NCBI GenBank assembly: GCA_905178155.1
Contig: CAJINV010000001.1
Location: forward strand, 1,035,326-1,099,325
Direction of reading: 5' to 3'
Length of the DNA: 64,000 nucleotides
Source of the DNA: Amoebophrya sp. A120
Lineage: Eukaryota > Sar > Dinophyceae > Syndiniales > Amoebophryaceae
The notes under the pieces were generated by a model. The model was not told the DNA's origin. It ran no database searches and was given only the letters and a program-made list of their open reading frames with translations. Positions within the stretch are counted from its first letter, which is position 1; each line of letters begins with the position of its first letter. Both the position numbers and the translations under genes were made by a program. Below are positions 11,454 through 23,000 of the stretch, in pieces.

Positions 11454-14400
11454 TTACGCCCCCGGGGTCATCTTCAGGCCCAAACTGGTCATGTACTCTG
11501 ACAGCGCATCCTTGGCCTTCTTGAGGTTGTCGATCTCCTCTGCGAATGAAGCACAAAAACCTTTGGGTGGTCTTCTGAAGAGGACAAAGGACAAACCACT
11601 ACCAAGGTCATCTTCTTGATCTTTTCATCTGTTGCTATTTCGACGCATGTTCTCCTTGCATAAGTAGCTCCTCTCTTTTTTTCGGCTTCTCCTTACTTCA
11701 TGCCCACTTCCAATACAGCTTCATCACAATATATTAGTTACAACGCAGTAGTACCTCTAGCTCGATAAAAACTTCGGACGTGGAAGATTTTTTGTCCTCC
11801 AAAGAACTACCCAAAGAAGTTTTTTTCCCTATTTTCCGGGCCTCCATGCGGCTGGCGTACATGGACTTGTAGTCCTTGCACTTGGCGTCATCACCCGTAA
11901 CCACCTTGACCATGGTGGCCTTCGTGGTGTCCAGATCGGATTGCACGACGCGGAGGTCATCCGACTTGGACAGCGATTTTGCCGTGTTGTCCTTGAACCC
12001 GAGTTTGTTGCGCTTCTCGATGAGCTGCAACCGCTTCAAGTTCGTCTGGTGGTCTTCCTCTTCGTTCTCGATCGCGGCGCCCAGCTCCTTCTCCACGCGC
12101 TCGCTCTCCGTCATGGCGTATCAGAATGAAAACCCCCCCTACCCATATCAAAACGAAGGCTCTGACGCTGGCTTTGCGTACACAAATCAGATCTGTCTTG
12201 CTGGCGAGGACTGCAGAGCCATGCTGAGCCTGAGTAGACAGGTTTTGACCCAGGCACTGAGCATGGCAGACGTCTGCGCTTCAGGCGCAACAGCATGACA
12301 AACCGCCTGTAGAATGCGGCGGAGCCTGTGGAGTTGCCTTCATGCAACATAGAGACGATTTGTGGTCACAAATCAGCAACACAAATTTTCGAAAACGTGC
12401 CTTGTATATATGGGGAGGGCGGGTTTTCCTTTTGATATGGCGGCCTGGTACTTTTCAATCACCTTGTCCACCTCGTTCAGCACGATCTCACCGCCGGACT
12501 CCGTGCGGCCCTTGAACACGTTGGTGAGGGCGATCTTGGCCTGCTCCAAATTGCCGAAATCCTCTTTCAGCTGCTCCTGCTCCACCTTATTGGCGTCCAA
12601 ATCCTGCGTCAGTTGGTCGTGCGCCTTCACGTTGTCCTCCACCGCCTTGTTAATGTCCGTTGTCGCCTGTTCTGCCTTGTCCTTGTGCGAGGACGCGGTG
12701 TTGTCCAGAGCCTCAATGGCCTGCTCCAGCTCCTCCTTCGTGGTCTCAAGATCCTGAATGCGCAGGGTGAGCTCGTTGTCCTTCTGCTGGCACCAGGTCT
12801 TGGAGAAAAATGGAAACGAAAAATCCGAAAGCGATTGTGAACAGCCTGTCTTTTTCTTGATCGTGTCCATGTGCGAGTTTCAGCTCGTGACACCAAAAAT
12901 ATTATTGCATGACAGTTTATTGTCCGGGTCTTTCGACAACCTGAAAGCGCAAAAACGGGGGTAAGTTGTACTTTGGCAGTAGAAGGGGACTTCTTGTTGT
13001 TTACCGCAATAGAAAAAAGCCGCTTTTTGTTCGCTTGGATTGTGCAAGGATAACTTCTGGTCCTCTTCCTGTTGCTTGTACATAGTGTCGGACAATTTGT
13101 CGATCTCGGAGGCGATCTTTGCAAAAGCATCGGCAGCACCTGCAAAGGAAAGAATGTTAATGTTGCAATAAACATGTTCTTGTTGCCGGTTTTTGATTTC
13201 TACACTGGTGCCCGCGCATCTAAACCGACAGATAAAAGCGACCAGATTATCCAAAAATACCGTACAACTCTTTCAAAGCTTCGAATGGCGACATCAATTC
13301 CTAAACTTACTCCTACTACCTGGCTTCTGGTCCAGGGCCAGCTTGAGCATCTCGGCCGCGCGGCTCTTTCCGGACATCGTGGCGAGGAGGTCCAGCACCA
13401 CCTTATTCGGGGCGCTCCGCATCTGCAGGAACCCCGGCACTACGGTCTTTTGCTGCAGCAGAATCGTTTTCTCAGCCTGCAACAACGCGGCCGCGGCGGA
13501 GGGCTTGCCCAGAATGTCCAACGCGGCGGACAGAGCCTTCACGCGGTTGTCCGCGTCCTCGATCTCGCCCTCCAACGCCATGCGCTTCTCCGCGCAGGAA
13601 GCCGTCTTCGCCTTTTTCGACGCCTTTTCCGCATTCAGATTGGAGATCGCGTCCGCCTTGGCCTTCTTGGCCGCGTCCAGCTTTTCGCCCTCGTTGCTCA
13701 AAAAGATGGTCAGCTCCTGAATCGCCCCGTCGTGCGCTTCAATCTGCAGCTGCATCGTCGTCTGTGCCTCCGCGTGAAATTTCTCGCCCATGGTGATGTC
13801 CTGAGAGAGAGATGAAGCATATGGATATTTATAAATTTACTGCGCTCAAAATAAAGCGCAACTCCAACTTCTTTATTTCAAGATTGCAAGGGCATCTTCA
13901 AAGGTCGTGGCATCGGAGTTCAGAAGAACATACAATATGTACTTCAAAACACATTTTTCTATACATCATCGAGTTTCTTCTGATCTTCGAGCATCTTGTC
14001 GCGCAGCAGCGACATGGTGGACGCCAATTTGGACTTGGTCGAGTCGGCGAGCGTTGTGTCCGCCTTGATCTTCGTCATGGCGTCGTCCAGTCCTTTCGTG
14101 GCCCCCTGGAGCTGCCCCATGTCGTAGCCCATGCGGGCCTTCGTCTTTTCGTAGGTGGCCTGCGCCCCGGCTTTGCTGGTCTCGGCAGCATCCTTCAGCT
14201 GCTCTTCCTTCGCCTTCTTGGCCTCCGCGCCCTCAATGGCTTTCTGCGCATCCGCCTCCGCAGCCTCGGCTTCAGTCTAAAGAACAAGATGAAATTTAAA
14301 AATTTTTGGAAACATTTATTCCGCTGCTCCTGATCAACAGAAATGCGCCATACGATTAGAAGTAAAAAATGACTTCGGCTACATCTACAAACAACATCTG

Positions 14401-14720
14401 CATTTTTTTCCCGGTGAAAAAACGTCGTAGTTGATATGCATATCAGTTTAAAATCAAGCGACATGGGAAACAAGTAAAGAGAGCAAGTGCTGCACCTTGT
14501 CTTTGGTTTGCTTTTCTATTTCCTTTTGTATTGTCTCCAGCGCATCCTTGCAGTCGACGTTGTGGTCCGCCAATTCGGGTGTCTTGGTGTCAAATTCACC
14601 CTTCGCTTCACCCTTCAGTTTCTCGAACAGCGTTGTCAAAGTGGTGTACGCCGCGCCCGGAGCAGCCTGGACGAGCCCCGCCCCAGCAGAAGCGAGCAGC
14701 GCCCTGCGCGAAACCCGCAT
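11454..14720 (-). CDS. Secreted coiled-coil protein 1 (dinoflagellate extrusome/secretory-matrix-like)
   Basis: The ATG at 14720 starts a typical signal peptide (MRVSRRALLASAGAGLVQAA). A longer start at 14738 in the same frame is possible. The mature part is almost entirely charged heptad-like helix (for example LETTKEELEQAIEALDN and EKRMALEGEIEDADNRVKAL), with occasional Cys. Exons lie near 14720-14470, 14280-13965, 13800-13320, 13140-13040, 12800-12443, 12118-11840 and 11550-11454, ending MTSLGLKMTPGA and a TAA stop. One intron is a family B introner (12119-12437); its removal joins KYQAA to MTESERVEKEL in frame. Long secreted coiled-coil proteins of this style are abundant in dinoflagellates. 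I infer a structural or extrusome-matrix role. The gene at 19980-24199 is similar in style. Confidence 0.65.
12119..12437. mobile_element. Family B introner, flank TGGCG/TGGCG
   Basis: TATCAGAATG left end with CCCCCCCTACCCATATC, TATGGGGAGGGCGGG on the right, perfect repeat. In coiled-coil gene 1; removal keeps frame. Confidence 0.9.
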
Positions 14721-15282
14721 TGTATCCTGTCCTCTCAACTACCCGATAACTCTACCCCGAGCAACTGCCAATGCGGGGGTCTTCGAAATAAACGAGTAGT
14801 TGTAACAGTTGATTGTTGCGGGACGACCACACAAACTTGCAATGTGTTTTGAAAAAGGCAAGGAAAACGAAACAGTTGGATCTTCTGTCAGATCCCGGTT
14901 GATCGATCAGTGCGTCAACATAAGCACAGAAAAAATAAAGCACACTAAAAACGGCTCACAGAAGAGAACAACCTTGCCGCTTCATCTTTATTGCCACCGT
15001 GCTTGCACTAGTTCCAAATTCCATAACCGAAAATGAGGTTAAAATGCAGAGCAGCTCACTGTACCCCTACGTGCTGCGCGGAAAAATCCTTTCAGTCAGA
15101 TCTTTAGATGTCGCGTCAAATGAGCCGCATTTCGAAACAACTCGTGAGGTCTTTAGATGTAAAGTTGTGCGCCAGTCGAGGTCTCGCTTTATTTTCCTAA
15201 ATGATGAATGAGAACTTGCGATCAACAATGCCAAAGCGCGTCTTTTTCCACAAATATCAAAATCTGCTTTGTTATCCTATTT
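14721..15282. other. Intergenic, nothing supported
   Basis: Short spacer between the helical-repeat gene's stop and coiled-coil gene 1. A 15-nt near-repeat (GATCTTTAGATGTC-like at 15098 and 15150) is the only pattern seen. Confidence 0.45.
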
Positions 15283-18262
15283 TCACCACGTTCGCTTCCT
15301 TCGCCGCGCCGACTTCCGGTGTTTCGGAAGGGTAGCCGTCCGCCGGAGGGTTTCCCCCGACAGGCTGCTGGCCCGCCGCATCTCGTTTGGTAGGACCGTG
15401 CCGACAAAGGTCTCCAGCTCGTCGTACTGAACATGCAGACGCTGCAGTGCCTGCGACAGCTGCAGCGCTTCGAAGGGGGAGAAGTGGGACGCGACGTCCA
15501 AGTCGCGTCGCAGTTGTTGGACAAGCAGGTGGAGCAGGGGAGGGTGGGAAAACTGCACCTTGCCCATGGCATTTATGTACTTCAAAATATCGGCGGTGGA
15601 CAGGAGCTGATCATCGTCTCGTCGTCCACCCGAAGCGGGTGGTAAAAATGCCGTTTCCGCCGCCCCGTACTGGCTGGTGCTGGCCGATGCTGAACCAGTA
15701 CTACTACTAGAGAGCTGCTGTCCTCGTGGTCTCTCCTCGTAGCTATCTGCAGTTCCTGTGTTACCTCCGAGTGAAGGCGAACACACAGCACGGCCTCGTC
15801 CGGGAGGCAGCCGCTGGAGTTGTAGTACACATCGGGAATGTAGCAAGTCTGCGATGCCCCGCAACAACTCCTCCTCGCAAACGTGGACCTTTCCGTATGC
15901 CTGGGCGACATTGACCCAGTCGGCCGTAGACACGAAGGTAAACTGGTTCCCGGATTATCGAATGCAAATAATGTGGCTGGGAAGTCCTCGTGTGGAAACT
16001 TCTGATGCTGAAATGCGGATGAGATCCCAGCTCTTGCAGCCAAGCATGACACGTTTTTGGACCGCTTTCTGATGCCCGGTACGCATCACAGATTGCGCTT
16101 TCGCACGAGAAAGCAAGTGACTCTTTTGCTGCTCGTGCGTCTTTCATGAATGGAACACATGCATTTACAAGTTCCAACCCTGCACACCCTGAAATATTTG
16201 CAGCTGATACGGAAAACTCTTCCACCAAGTCCTCCAGCTCCTCTTCTTTCCGTTCCGCGGCCGTCCGTGTCTGCGCGGCCCGCCGGCGCAGCTTCCGCAA
16301 CCCCTTCTGACTCTGGCACGGATCATCTTCCTGAGCAAAATTTATTCGAGTAGACAGGGTCGCGGAAAAGACGTCAGAGTCGGCGTGTCGTGATGGGGAT
16401 GAGGATGCCCCGTCGGACAGTACGGTTTGCCCCTCCTGCGGCAGGAAGGAGCGGAACACGGGCCCGAAGTACTCCTTGAATAACTTCTCGTCCTTCACCT
16501 GGAACTTTGCCAGCCCCATCGCCAGATTCAGCACATGCTGGAAGGAGCAGTGGGAATTTCGAATCCCCTCCAGCATCCCGCGAGCCGCGTCCTGTTGCTT
16601 CACGCGCGCGCAAAGGCGCGCAATCAACACTTCGTTGACGACGCCGGCGCGGGCGAACGAGGTGATGGTCTGGCTCATAGCCGGAATGTCGAACGCGTGA
16701 AGGTGCCGCCGAATCAGAATGCCCAAGCGGTCGAACACGTCCGTCGCGTGTTGCGACACACGAAACTTTGCAAAACCGTACGCGAGCTTAGATAACACGG
16801 TCGGAACGGCGGCCACGTCCCACACAGAACAACTCGTTGCACGAGGCTCGGTTTTGTTGTTCGTCGCACTGCTGGCAAAAGTACTTCTTGGTTTTCTGTT
16901 TCCCAGTAATGCCCCGTGATCGCTCCAAAGAAACCGATGCGCTTTCCCCCCGTACTGCGGGATGCAGAACGTCTCGCAGCTTTCCAGAAAGGCGGTGGGG
17001 TCCGCGAAATCTCGCAGACGGCACGCCACCCTATCTAACGCACCGCCGTCTTCTACCCGAAGTTTAGCCAACGCGTGCACCAGCTTCGCGCACTCGGGGA
17101 CGGACAACCCTGTACAGTCTCGGAACCCGCCACGGAGAACACCATCGCGGAAAAGCCGCAGCACAGTGTTGAGCTGCAACACGGCCTCGTTATCTTTATG
17201 CGTTTCTCCGACAATCCGCTGCAGCTCGGCCAATCCCACGCAGGCATCCGCAATCTGCACCCGGTCCGCCTCGGTCCAGGTGGTTGTTGCGATTACGTTT
17301 TTCAGCCAGGGTATGTCGAAGAGCTCGGAGAAAATTTCCAGATTCGCACGTTCCGGATGTAGATTTCTTGTTTTATTCCGGTGTAAGGAATCCAAGCATC
17401 CTGCTTTCCTTTTCCAGTTCGAATACAGGGCGAAAACCTCGCTCCAAAACAAGGACGCTACTGCCGATGCGGAGGAAGAAGCGCCAGCGTCGGTCGCATT
17501 GGTGCAATTTACAGCATGTTGTAAGAACTGTTTGCGCATGAACCCCTCGCCCAGGGTCGTATCATACAAAGAAAGCCGGACGCAGTGAGCCCAAAAGTCA
17601 ATTCCGAACTGCTGGCTCATCTCGGCCGCGTCTGGATCATTGACAAGCGAATCTTGCACCTTCAGCACCTGACAGTATGTGAGTGTAGTAGAAATTGCGG
17701 TGTAACTGATCGCGCCTCATCGTGAATACGTTAGAAGAACCTGATGAAAACGCACGCGTATACGTACCTGGTTGAAGAAGTGCAAGTAGGACTCCGCGCT
17801 CACTCCACTTTTGTCCCACTGTAGTGTCACAAGTAGAAAGTGCAGTCCCGCCCTGGCGTCGTATGCCGATGTGAAAAAAAGTTCGCGGAACCGACCCTGC
17901 AGCTTCTTCCAAAACGATTGATCTATCACTCCGGCCTTGTTTCCCGCGTGTGCCTCCCGCGCAAGCTGGGCGACGTTTTTGATTTCGCTAGGCAGCGTAG
18001 CTATGAACTGGTCCACACGGGAGGCGGGGTTTGCTGGCGTAGCCGTCGCTTGCCTGGACGAAGCCAAGCTCCGGTGCCCCGCTCCGGCCTTTGCGCCCGT
18101 CTCCTCGCAGCGGTGCTGCTTTGCAGCTTCCCTCGCCTGCAAGTAGCGAAGGTACTCCACTGCATCGCGACGGGCTTCGGGGGTGACATGTGCCGCTGTA
18201 CTAAAGTTACGGCGCCTCCACGGCATGCGGCCACGCGCTGCGGCGCGATGTCTCTGCAACAT
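15283..18262 (-). CDS. Mitochondrial helical-repeat (HPR/RAP-type) protein, 873 residues
   Basis: The first ATG, at 18262, gives an Arg-rich N-terminus (MLQRHRAAARGRMPWRRRNF) typical of a mitochondrial presequence; upstream in frame there is only a GTG and then a stop. Three exons, 18262-17768, 17668-16215 and 15955-15283, give 873 residues. The first intron is GT-AG. The second is a degraded family A introner (15956-16209), and excision gives EEFSGNQFTFVSTADW. The body carries repeated helical pairs of about 35 residues with the pattern L-x2-A-x-A/G-x-L-A/G-K-x-x-V (LVHALAKLRV, LSKLAYGFAKFRV, LNLAMGLAKFQV, VAQAYGKVHV). This matches the octotricopeptide-like/heptatricopeptide repeats common in apicomplexan and dinoflagellate organelle RNA-binding proteins. 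I see no clear C-terminal RAP domain. A role in mitochondrial rRNA fragment handling is inferred. Confidence 0.7.
15956..16209. mobile_element. Decayed family A introner, flank CGGAT/CGGAA
   Basis: Ends TATCGAATGC and GCAGCTGATA are kept, but the TGTCTGGGTCTGG core has decayed (ATGTGGCTGGGAAG). The frame reads open through it on one strand. Removal restores the helical-repeat protein. Confidence 0.75.
17669..17767 (-). other. Ordinary GT-AG intron with CAGGT at both ends
   Basis: Donor CAG-GTACGTA, acceptor GTCAG-GTGCTG, 99 nt, phase 0, joins HFFNQ to VLKVQDS. Confidence 0.75.
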
Positions 18263-19322
18263 GTCGAATAAGGCCACAACGCGGTGGCTTTCCGATCATT
18301 TTTTTCACTGCGTGGAGAAACCTCGCTTAACTAAGTGGGCTCACTTCCACAGACTCACCTACAGAAACGCTCCCTTCCATTGGTTGTAACGCATGAGAGG
18401 GGGGAGGGTCTGAAGAGGACGCAATACAACACAGCGCAATTATAATTGTTCACAAACAAAGCGATCGCGTTTCGTATCTCGAGCCTCACGGAAACACGAG
18501 TAGTGTGTGTTTGGGACAGATCGCTGCAAGTTCTACAAAGGAAGAACTCTTCGACAAATTATTTGTGTCTCCAGGCTGACAGACGCGAATACAAAGGACC
18601 TCGGATCAAGAACTGCATCGCGGATTTATTTCAGAAAAAATAAAATGGATAAAGTCACAGGTGCAACCGAATAGCTCTATCCGGTTGATACACGAGAAGA
18701 AGAAAAACCGAAGGCACAGGGAGCAGCATACTTAATACCGATAAAGCACGGAGCGAAGGAGCCGGGTTCGTGGGCGTTCACAAAACGGACCGCATGAACT
18801 AAAACAGGAACGTTCCACCTGTCAAACTGGACAAATCCAGCGCACTAAGCGTGTAAACTCGCACGTCCCCAAGGATTCTAAGCACATCTGACCCAGCACA
18901 CTTGCAAGGTCTAAAACCCGACACGAGCTCTTCATCTTTTTATCACGGGAAACCATAGACTCAAATTACACAGCTGCAACCTTATCAAAACTATCGAAAC
19001 AACACGCGCTATCTTCTGTACTGTAGTAAAACCATTGCTATCAGAGGAAAAAAGAACTTATACCATTGCTATCTGAACTACGGAAAAACCTTGAACTTCT
19101 GCTATCTGAACTACGAACATGAAATCTGAACTACAACTAAGTACGTAAAAATGAAAAAAATAAAATGAAAAAATAAAACGGTCTTCAACTCGGTGTCAAG
19201 TAAGGCCACGAAAGTTTGCTTGGAAAGTGCGCACCCAGTGGTCAAGTGCTGCTTCCTCTCGGGTGTGCTGTGACACGGGCGGAAAGTGGGTGTACTACCA
19301 AAAATCTTCAAACCTTCAGCAC
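18263..19322. other. Intergenic with short direct repeats
   Basis: No gene supported. Repeats of ATTGCTATCTGAACTACG-type sequence run from about 19030 to 19135, downstream of the Cys-repeat ORF on the coding strand. Confidence 0.45.
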
Positions 19323-19964
19323 TCAAAAGCCCTTCTTCGCGGAATCCAAAATGCAATCGCAGTCGTCGCCGGTCTTCTTGCTGACCATTTTGTTGGACTT
19401 GCTATCCAGGATGCAGTCGCAGTCGTCCTTCTTTTTCTGCGCCTTCTCTTTCTGCACCACCATGGCCACGGTCTTCGAGGGTTGCTTGGAATCCAAAATG
19501 CAATCGCAGTCGTCTCCGGTCTTCTTGCTGACCATCTTGTTCGACTTGCTATCCAAAATGCAGTCACAGTATCCTGATTGAAAACGTCCCCACACCAGAG
19601 CTCAAGATGGGAATTCTGCTAGACAAATCACACAGCTTTGGTTGTTTGGCATGACAGGTTTATTTCCCTCGTAGTGTGATCCTGTTTAGCTAGCTCAGAA
19701 GCATCACAGATCTAGCATAGCATGCTGATATCAGCATGACAAATCCCAAAACACGATTAGCAAATGCTTCTCACAGGGCTCCGCATGAGAAACCATTTTG
19801 GCATGCAGAATTGCATGACAACTCTGGGGTGAGGATGTTTTTTCACGGGATACGCAGTCGTCCTTCTTCTGCTTCCTCGCCAGCAGTGGCTTTTTCTCCG
19901 CTGGCTTGCTCGGCGTGGCGCGATATGCATTGCAAATGTCGATCTGGGTCATGTCGCAGATCAT
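19323..19964 (-). CDS. Small ORF with repeated Cys motif DCDCILDS
   Basis: An ATG at 19964 opens about 117 residues interrupted by a family C introner (19570-19852). Its removal joins KKDDC to DCILDSK in frame; the two flank copies (CACAG/CGCAG) differ only at a synonymous base. The Lys-rich protein repeats a 20-residue unit, four copies of DCDCILDS separated by KSNKMVSKKTG or KQPSKTVAMVV spacers, and ends at 19323. I recognise no family. It starts only about 15 bases after the proposed stop of the coiled-coil gene upstream, so it could instead be that protein's C-terminal tail joined by an intron I cannot place. The left end of a decayed family A introner lies at about 19922. Confidence 0.4.
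19570..19852. mobile_element. Family C introner, flank CACAG/CGCAG
   Basis: TATCCTGATTG left end, CACGGGATA right end. Splits a DCDCILDS repeat; flank mismatch is synonymous (TGT/TGC). Confidence 0.85.
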
Positions 19965-20000
19965 ATCTTTGCGAGATCATTAGTCATGCCGGTCTGGCGT
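19922..20000. repeat. Solo left end resembling family A
   Basis: TATGCATTGCAAATGTCGAT followed by CTGGGTC matches the family A left end, but no matching right arm follows within 300 bp. Probably a decayed or partly deleted copy; boundaries of the remnant are not clear. Confidence 0.35.
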
Positions 20001-23000
20001 GAAGAGGACTCCGAGTTTTGTATTCCGTGGCTTCCTCGAAGAAATCTGTTGTTGCCTGTCCTGCAAATAAAGAACGTTCAACTACATTTCCGCAGCGTTT
20101 TTTGCTGACCAATCCCTGATTTATGCAACATCACAGAGCTTTTCCGAGCAGGACCCAGATGAACTATTTACACTTGATACGCGGACCTGCAGGAAGGACT
20201 CCTCGTCCGAGCTGAGGATCTCCAGCGCGTCCTTCAACCCCGCGATCTCGGCCTCGCGCCGCTTCTGGCGCTCCTCGTAGCTCATCGCCTTGTTGGCGCA
20301 GGCCTCCATGACCCCCTTCAAAAAGTCCGTGGCCGCCTGCAGCGCCTTGTTGGCCTCGGTTAAATCCTCGGACATCATGCCGATGCTCTCCTTCACGCCC
20401 GCCTTCTCCTGCGTCTTGCCCTTCACCTCGGCCTCCTTGGTGGCTTTCGCGACCTGGGACTCCTGCATAAACTTCTCATACTTCTCCACCGCGTCCGACT
20501 CTGCAGCCTCCGTCTCCTGCTTCAGCTTCTCAAAGTCCTCCTGGGCGGTCTCCAGAATGCTGATGATGGTGTTCGCGGCGTCGGTCTGCGGCTGCTGCAG
20601 AAAGCTGGTGCTCTTGCCGTAGAACTCGGACAAGGCGGTGATGGCACCGTTGATGGCCTCGACGGACTCAGCACTGTCCTTGATCACCGCGTCATTCTCC
20701 TTCTTTTCCTATCAAATGCAAAACTACTGTCTGGTTCCGGAAAGTTGCAGTGCTCGAAGGCGTACTAGATGCTCAGCAAACTGCAATATTACCCGACCAA
20801 GCATGACAAGTTTATGAGCTTCTGCGCTGTGGTGCGCATAATTCCGCATGGCAAGATGCGCAAGACCGGCAAGACGGTGCTTTATTCGTGCATTTATTGC
20901 ACCAAAGAACTCAAAGTCGTGTGAAATGAGCATGAGAAATTATTCGCTATCTTCCAGACCACCAAGACATGCTTTATTGCAATGCATATTTCCTTCCCAC
21001 GGATGGCCGTGCGCTCCTTGACGTCCGCGGCTAGCTCGGCCAACTGCGCCTCCAAATCGCTGATCTCCGTGCCCAGCTGCGCGAACTTGGCCTCGGCGGC
21101 GTCGACCCGGCTCTGCAGCTTCTTGGACTCGCCCTTGCGGAGCTTCAGGTCCTTGGTGCCCTTCTCCTTGTCGGCCTTGCACTTGGCCTCCTTGGAAGCC
21201 TCCTTCGCCGCCTCGTCTTCCAACTTTGTGATCATCTCCTTAATCATGCCACGTACCTTCACAAACGGGTCGGCCTGGGCGCTGTTGGCGGCCTGGATCA
21301 GCGCAAATTGGTTGTAGGTGCGCCCCAGTCGGCGGAGCATCAGGCTCACCTTCGCGCGCTTCTGCGTCTCCTCGGAACCAACCTCGTCGGAAATCTGAAA
21401 TTATAACCAAAGGGATTTTTATATGGTGGAAGCGAATTGCGATTAGAACTTCCCACAGGTAAAAAAAAAATTTTAAATTCAAATGCAATGAGCATGCCGT
21501 GGGTCTAATCTTCATGCCCTATCATCATATGCAGCGTCTGAAAAAAATGAGGAAGATGTAAATCGCAACACTTTATGACCGCAGTGATCGCTCAACGTGG
21601 TCTGTCAGATAAATTTCCAATACCTGCAAGAAGGATTCGCCGCCGAACTTGCCACTGAGGATCTCGATCGCCTGCCCGAGGGCGCCGGACTCCTGGGTGG
21701 CTTCCTCCTTCCGTGCGGCCCAGCTCTTGGCCTTGGAGTCGCACTCGGCCTTGGTGTTGGCCAGCTCCTCCGTGTCGGACTTCAGCACTTCCTCGGCGGA
21801 CGCGAGGTCGCCGCCCGCGGTCTTACCCGCGGCCTCGGCCTTGGCCGCGTTCTCCTTGGCTGCTTCCATTTGTTCGGTTTTGCTGGTCTCCTGATTCTTC
21901 AAATCCTGCATCAGCAGCTCAAACTCGTGGCGGGCCTTGAGATCTTTTTCCCGAATACCAGCCAGAACCTCGGCGTTCTTCTCCTGCATGCCCTGAATCG
22001 CGTCCAAAGTTTATGGAGATGAACAAAACTGCCTCTTCGATAAGAAAGGAAGAGATTCTTTAGATTTGCCAATATTTTGTTTCCGAACTTCTTCATTATT
22101 CAATGCGAGAACAAAAGTTCATCGTTGGTCTCTCGTGTTGAACAAGGAAAACTACTCATGTTAATTTTAAAATACAACCCGCAAGACAAAAGATTTCGCA
22201 ACTATTATAACAGTTCCGTGGGTGATGTAGTTCTCGTTAAACTTAAAAGCAGTTGTTTTCAGTCGCATAGAATTCCGCCGGACTTGCTCTGGTAGCTGGA
22301 CGACACTGCTTGCGGCTGGCCCAGTATGGCATTCTCAACCGTTACACTCTGAACTGTCACATGAATTTGTCACGCAAGACTACCTTAAGCCGCCAGATGA
22401 TCAAGCGGCTTCGCATGACAAATCCCCGAGAAGCGAAGCAGCATCCAAGTCTGTGCCAAATCTGTGATGCGAAAGCAGCAAGCTTGCCCTACTTTTGGCT
22501 GTTGCTGTTCTTGCATCACAAATTCATGGAACAGTTGAGAATGCAACAGTTGAGAACGCCATACCCAGACGGAGCTCGTTCGACTCCTCCAGGAACGCCT
22601 TGATCTTTTGTTGGCTCTCCGCGTCCATCGCAACTGACTCGATGATGGTGGACAGTGCCGTGACGGCGTTCTGGGCTTCCCGAACCGCCTTGCTGGACGC
22701 GATTCCGTCCGTCTGCGTGAAGGACAGGGATCGCTTCAGGACGGAGTATGCCTTCTGCAGCATGGTGTCGGCCTCCACTAGCTCCGCCTCTTCCTTTTGA
22801 AACGTCGCGTGGGCCTCCTTGCGTTTTCTATGCAGGGAAAATCCAACGACAATAAAAGTCATGCCGAACTGTAGCATGTGCCTTAATCAACTCGAAGTAG
22901 AGTATACTACGCCTCATTATCATTTGATCCAGATTGTTCTGCTTACAGCTAGTGCTCCGCCCACGCACAAAGACCATGCGGTGCAGAATACACTTGTATC

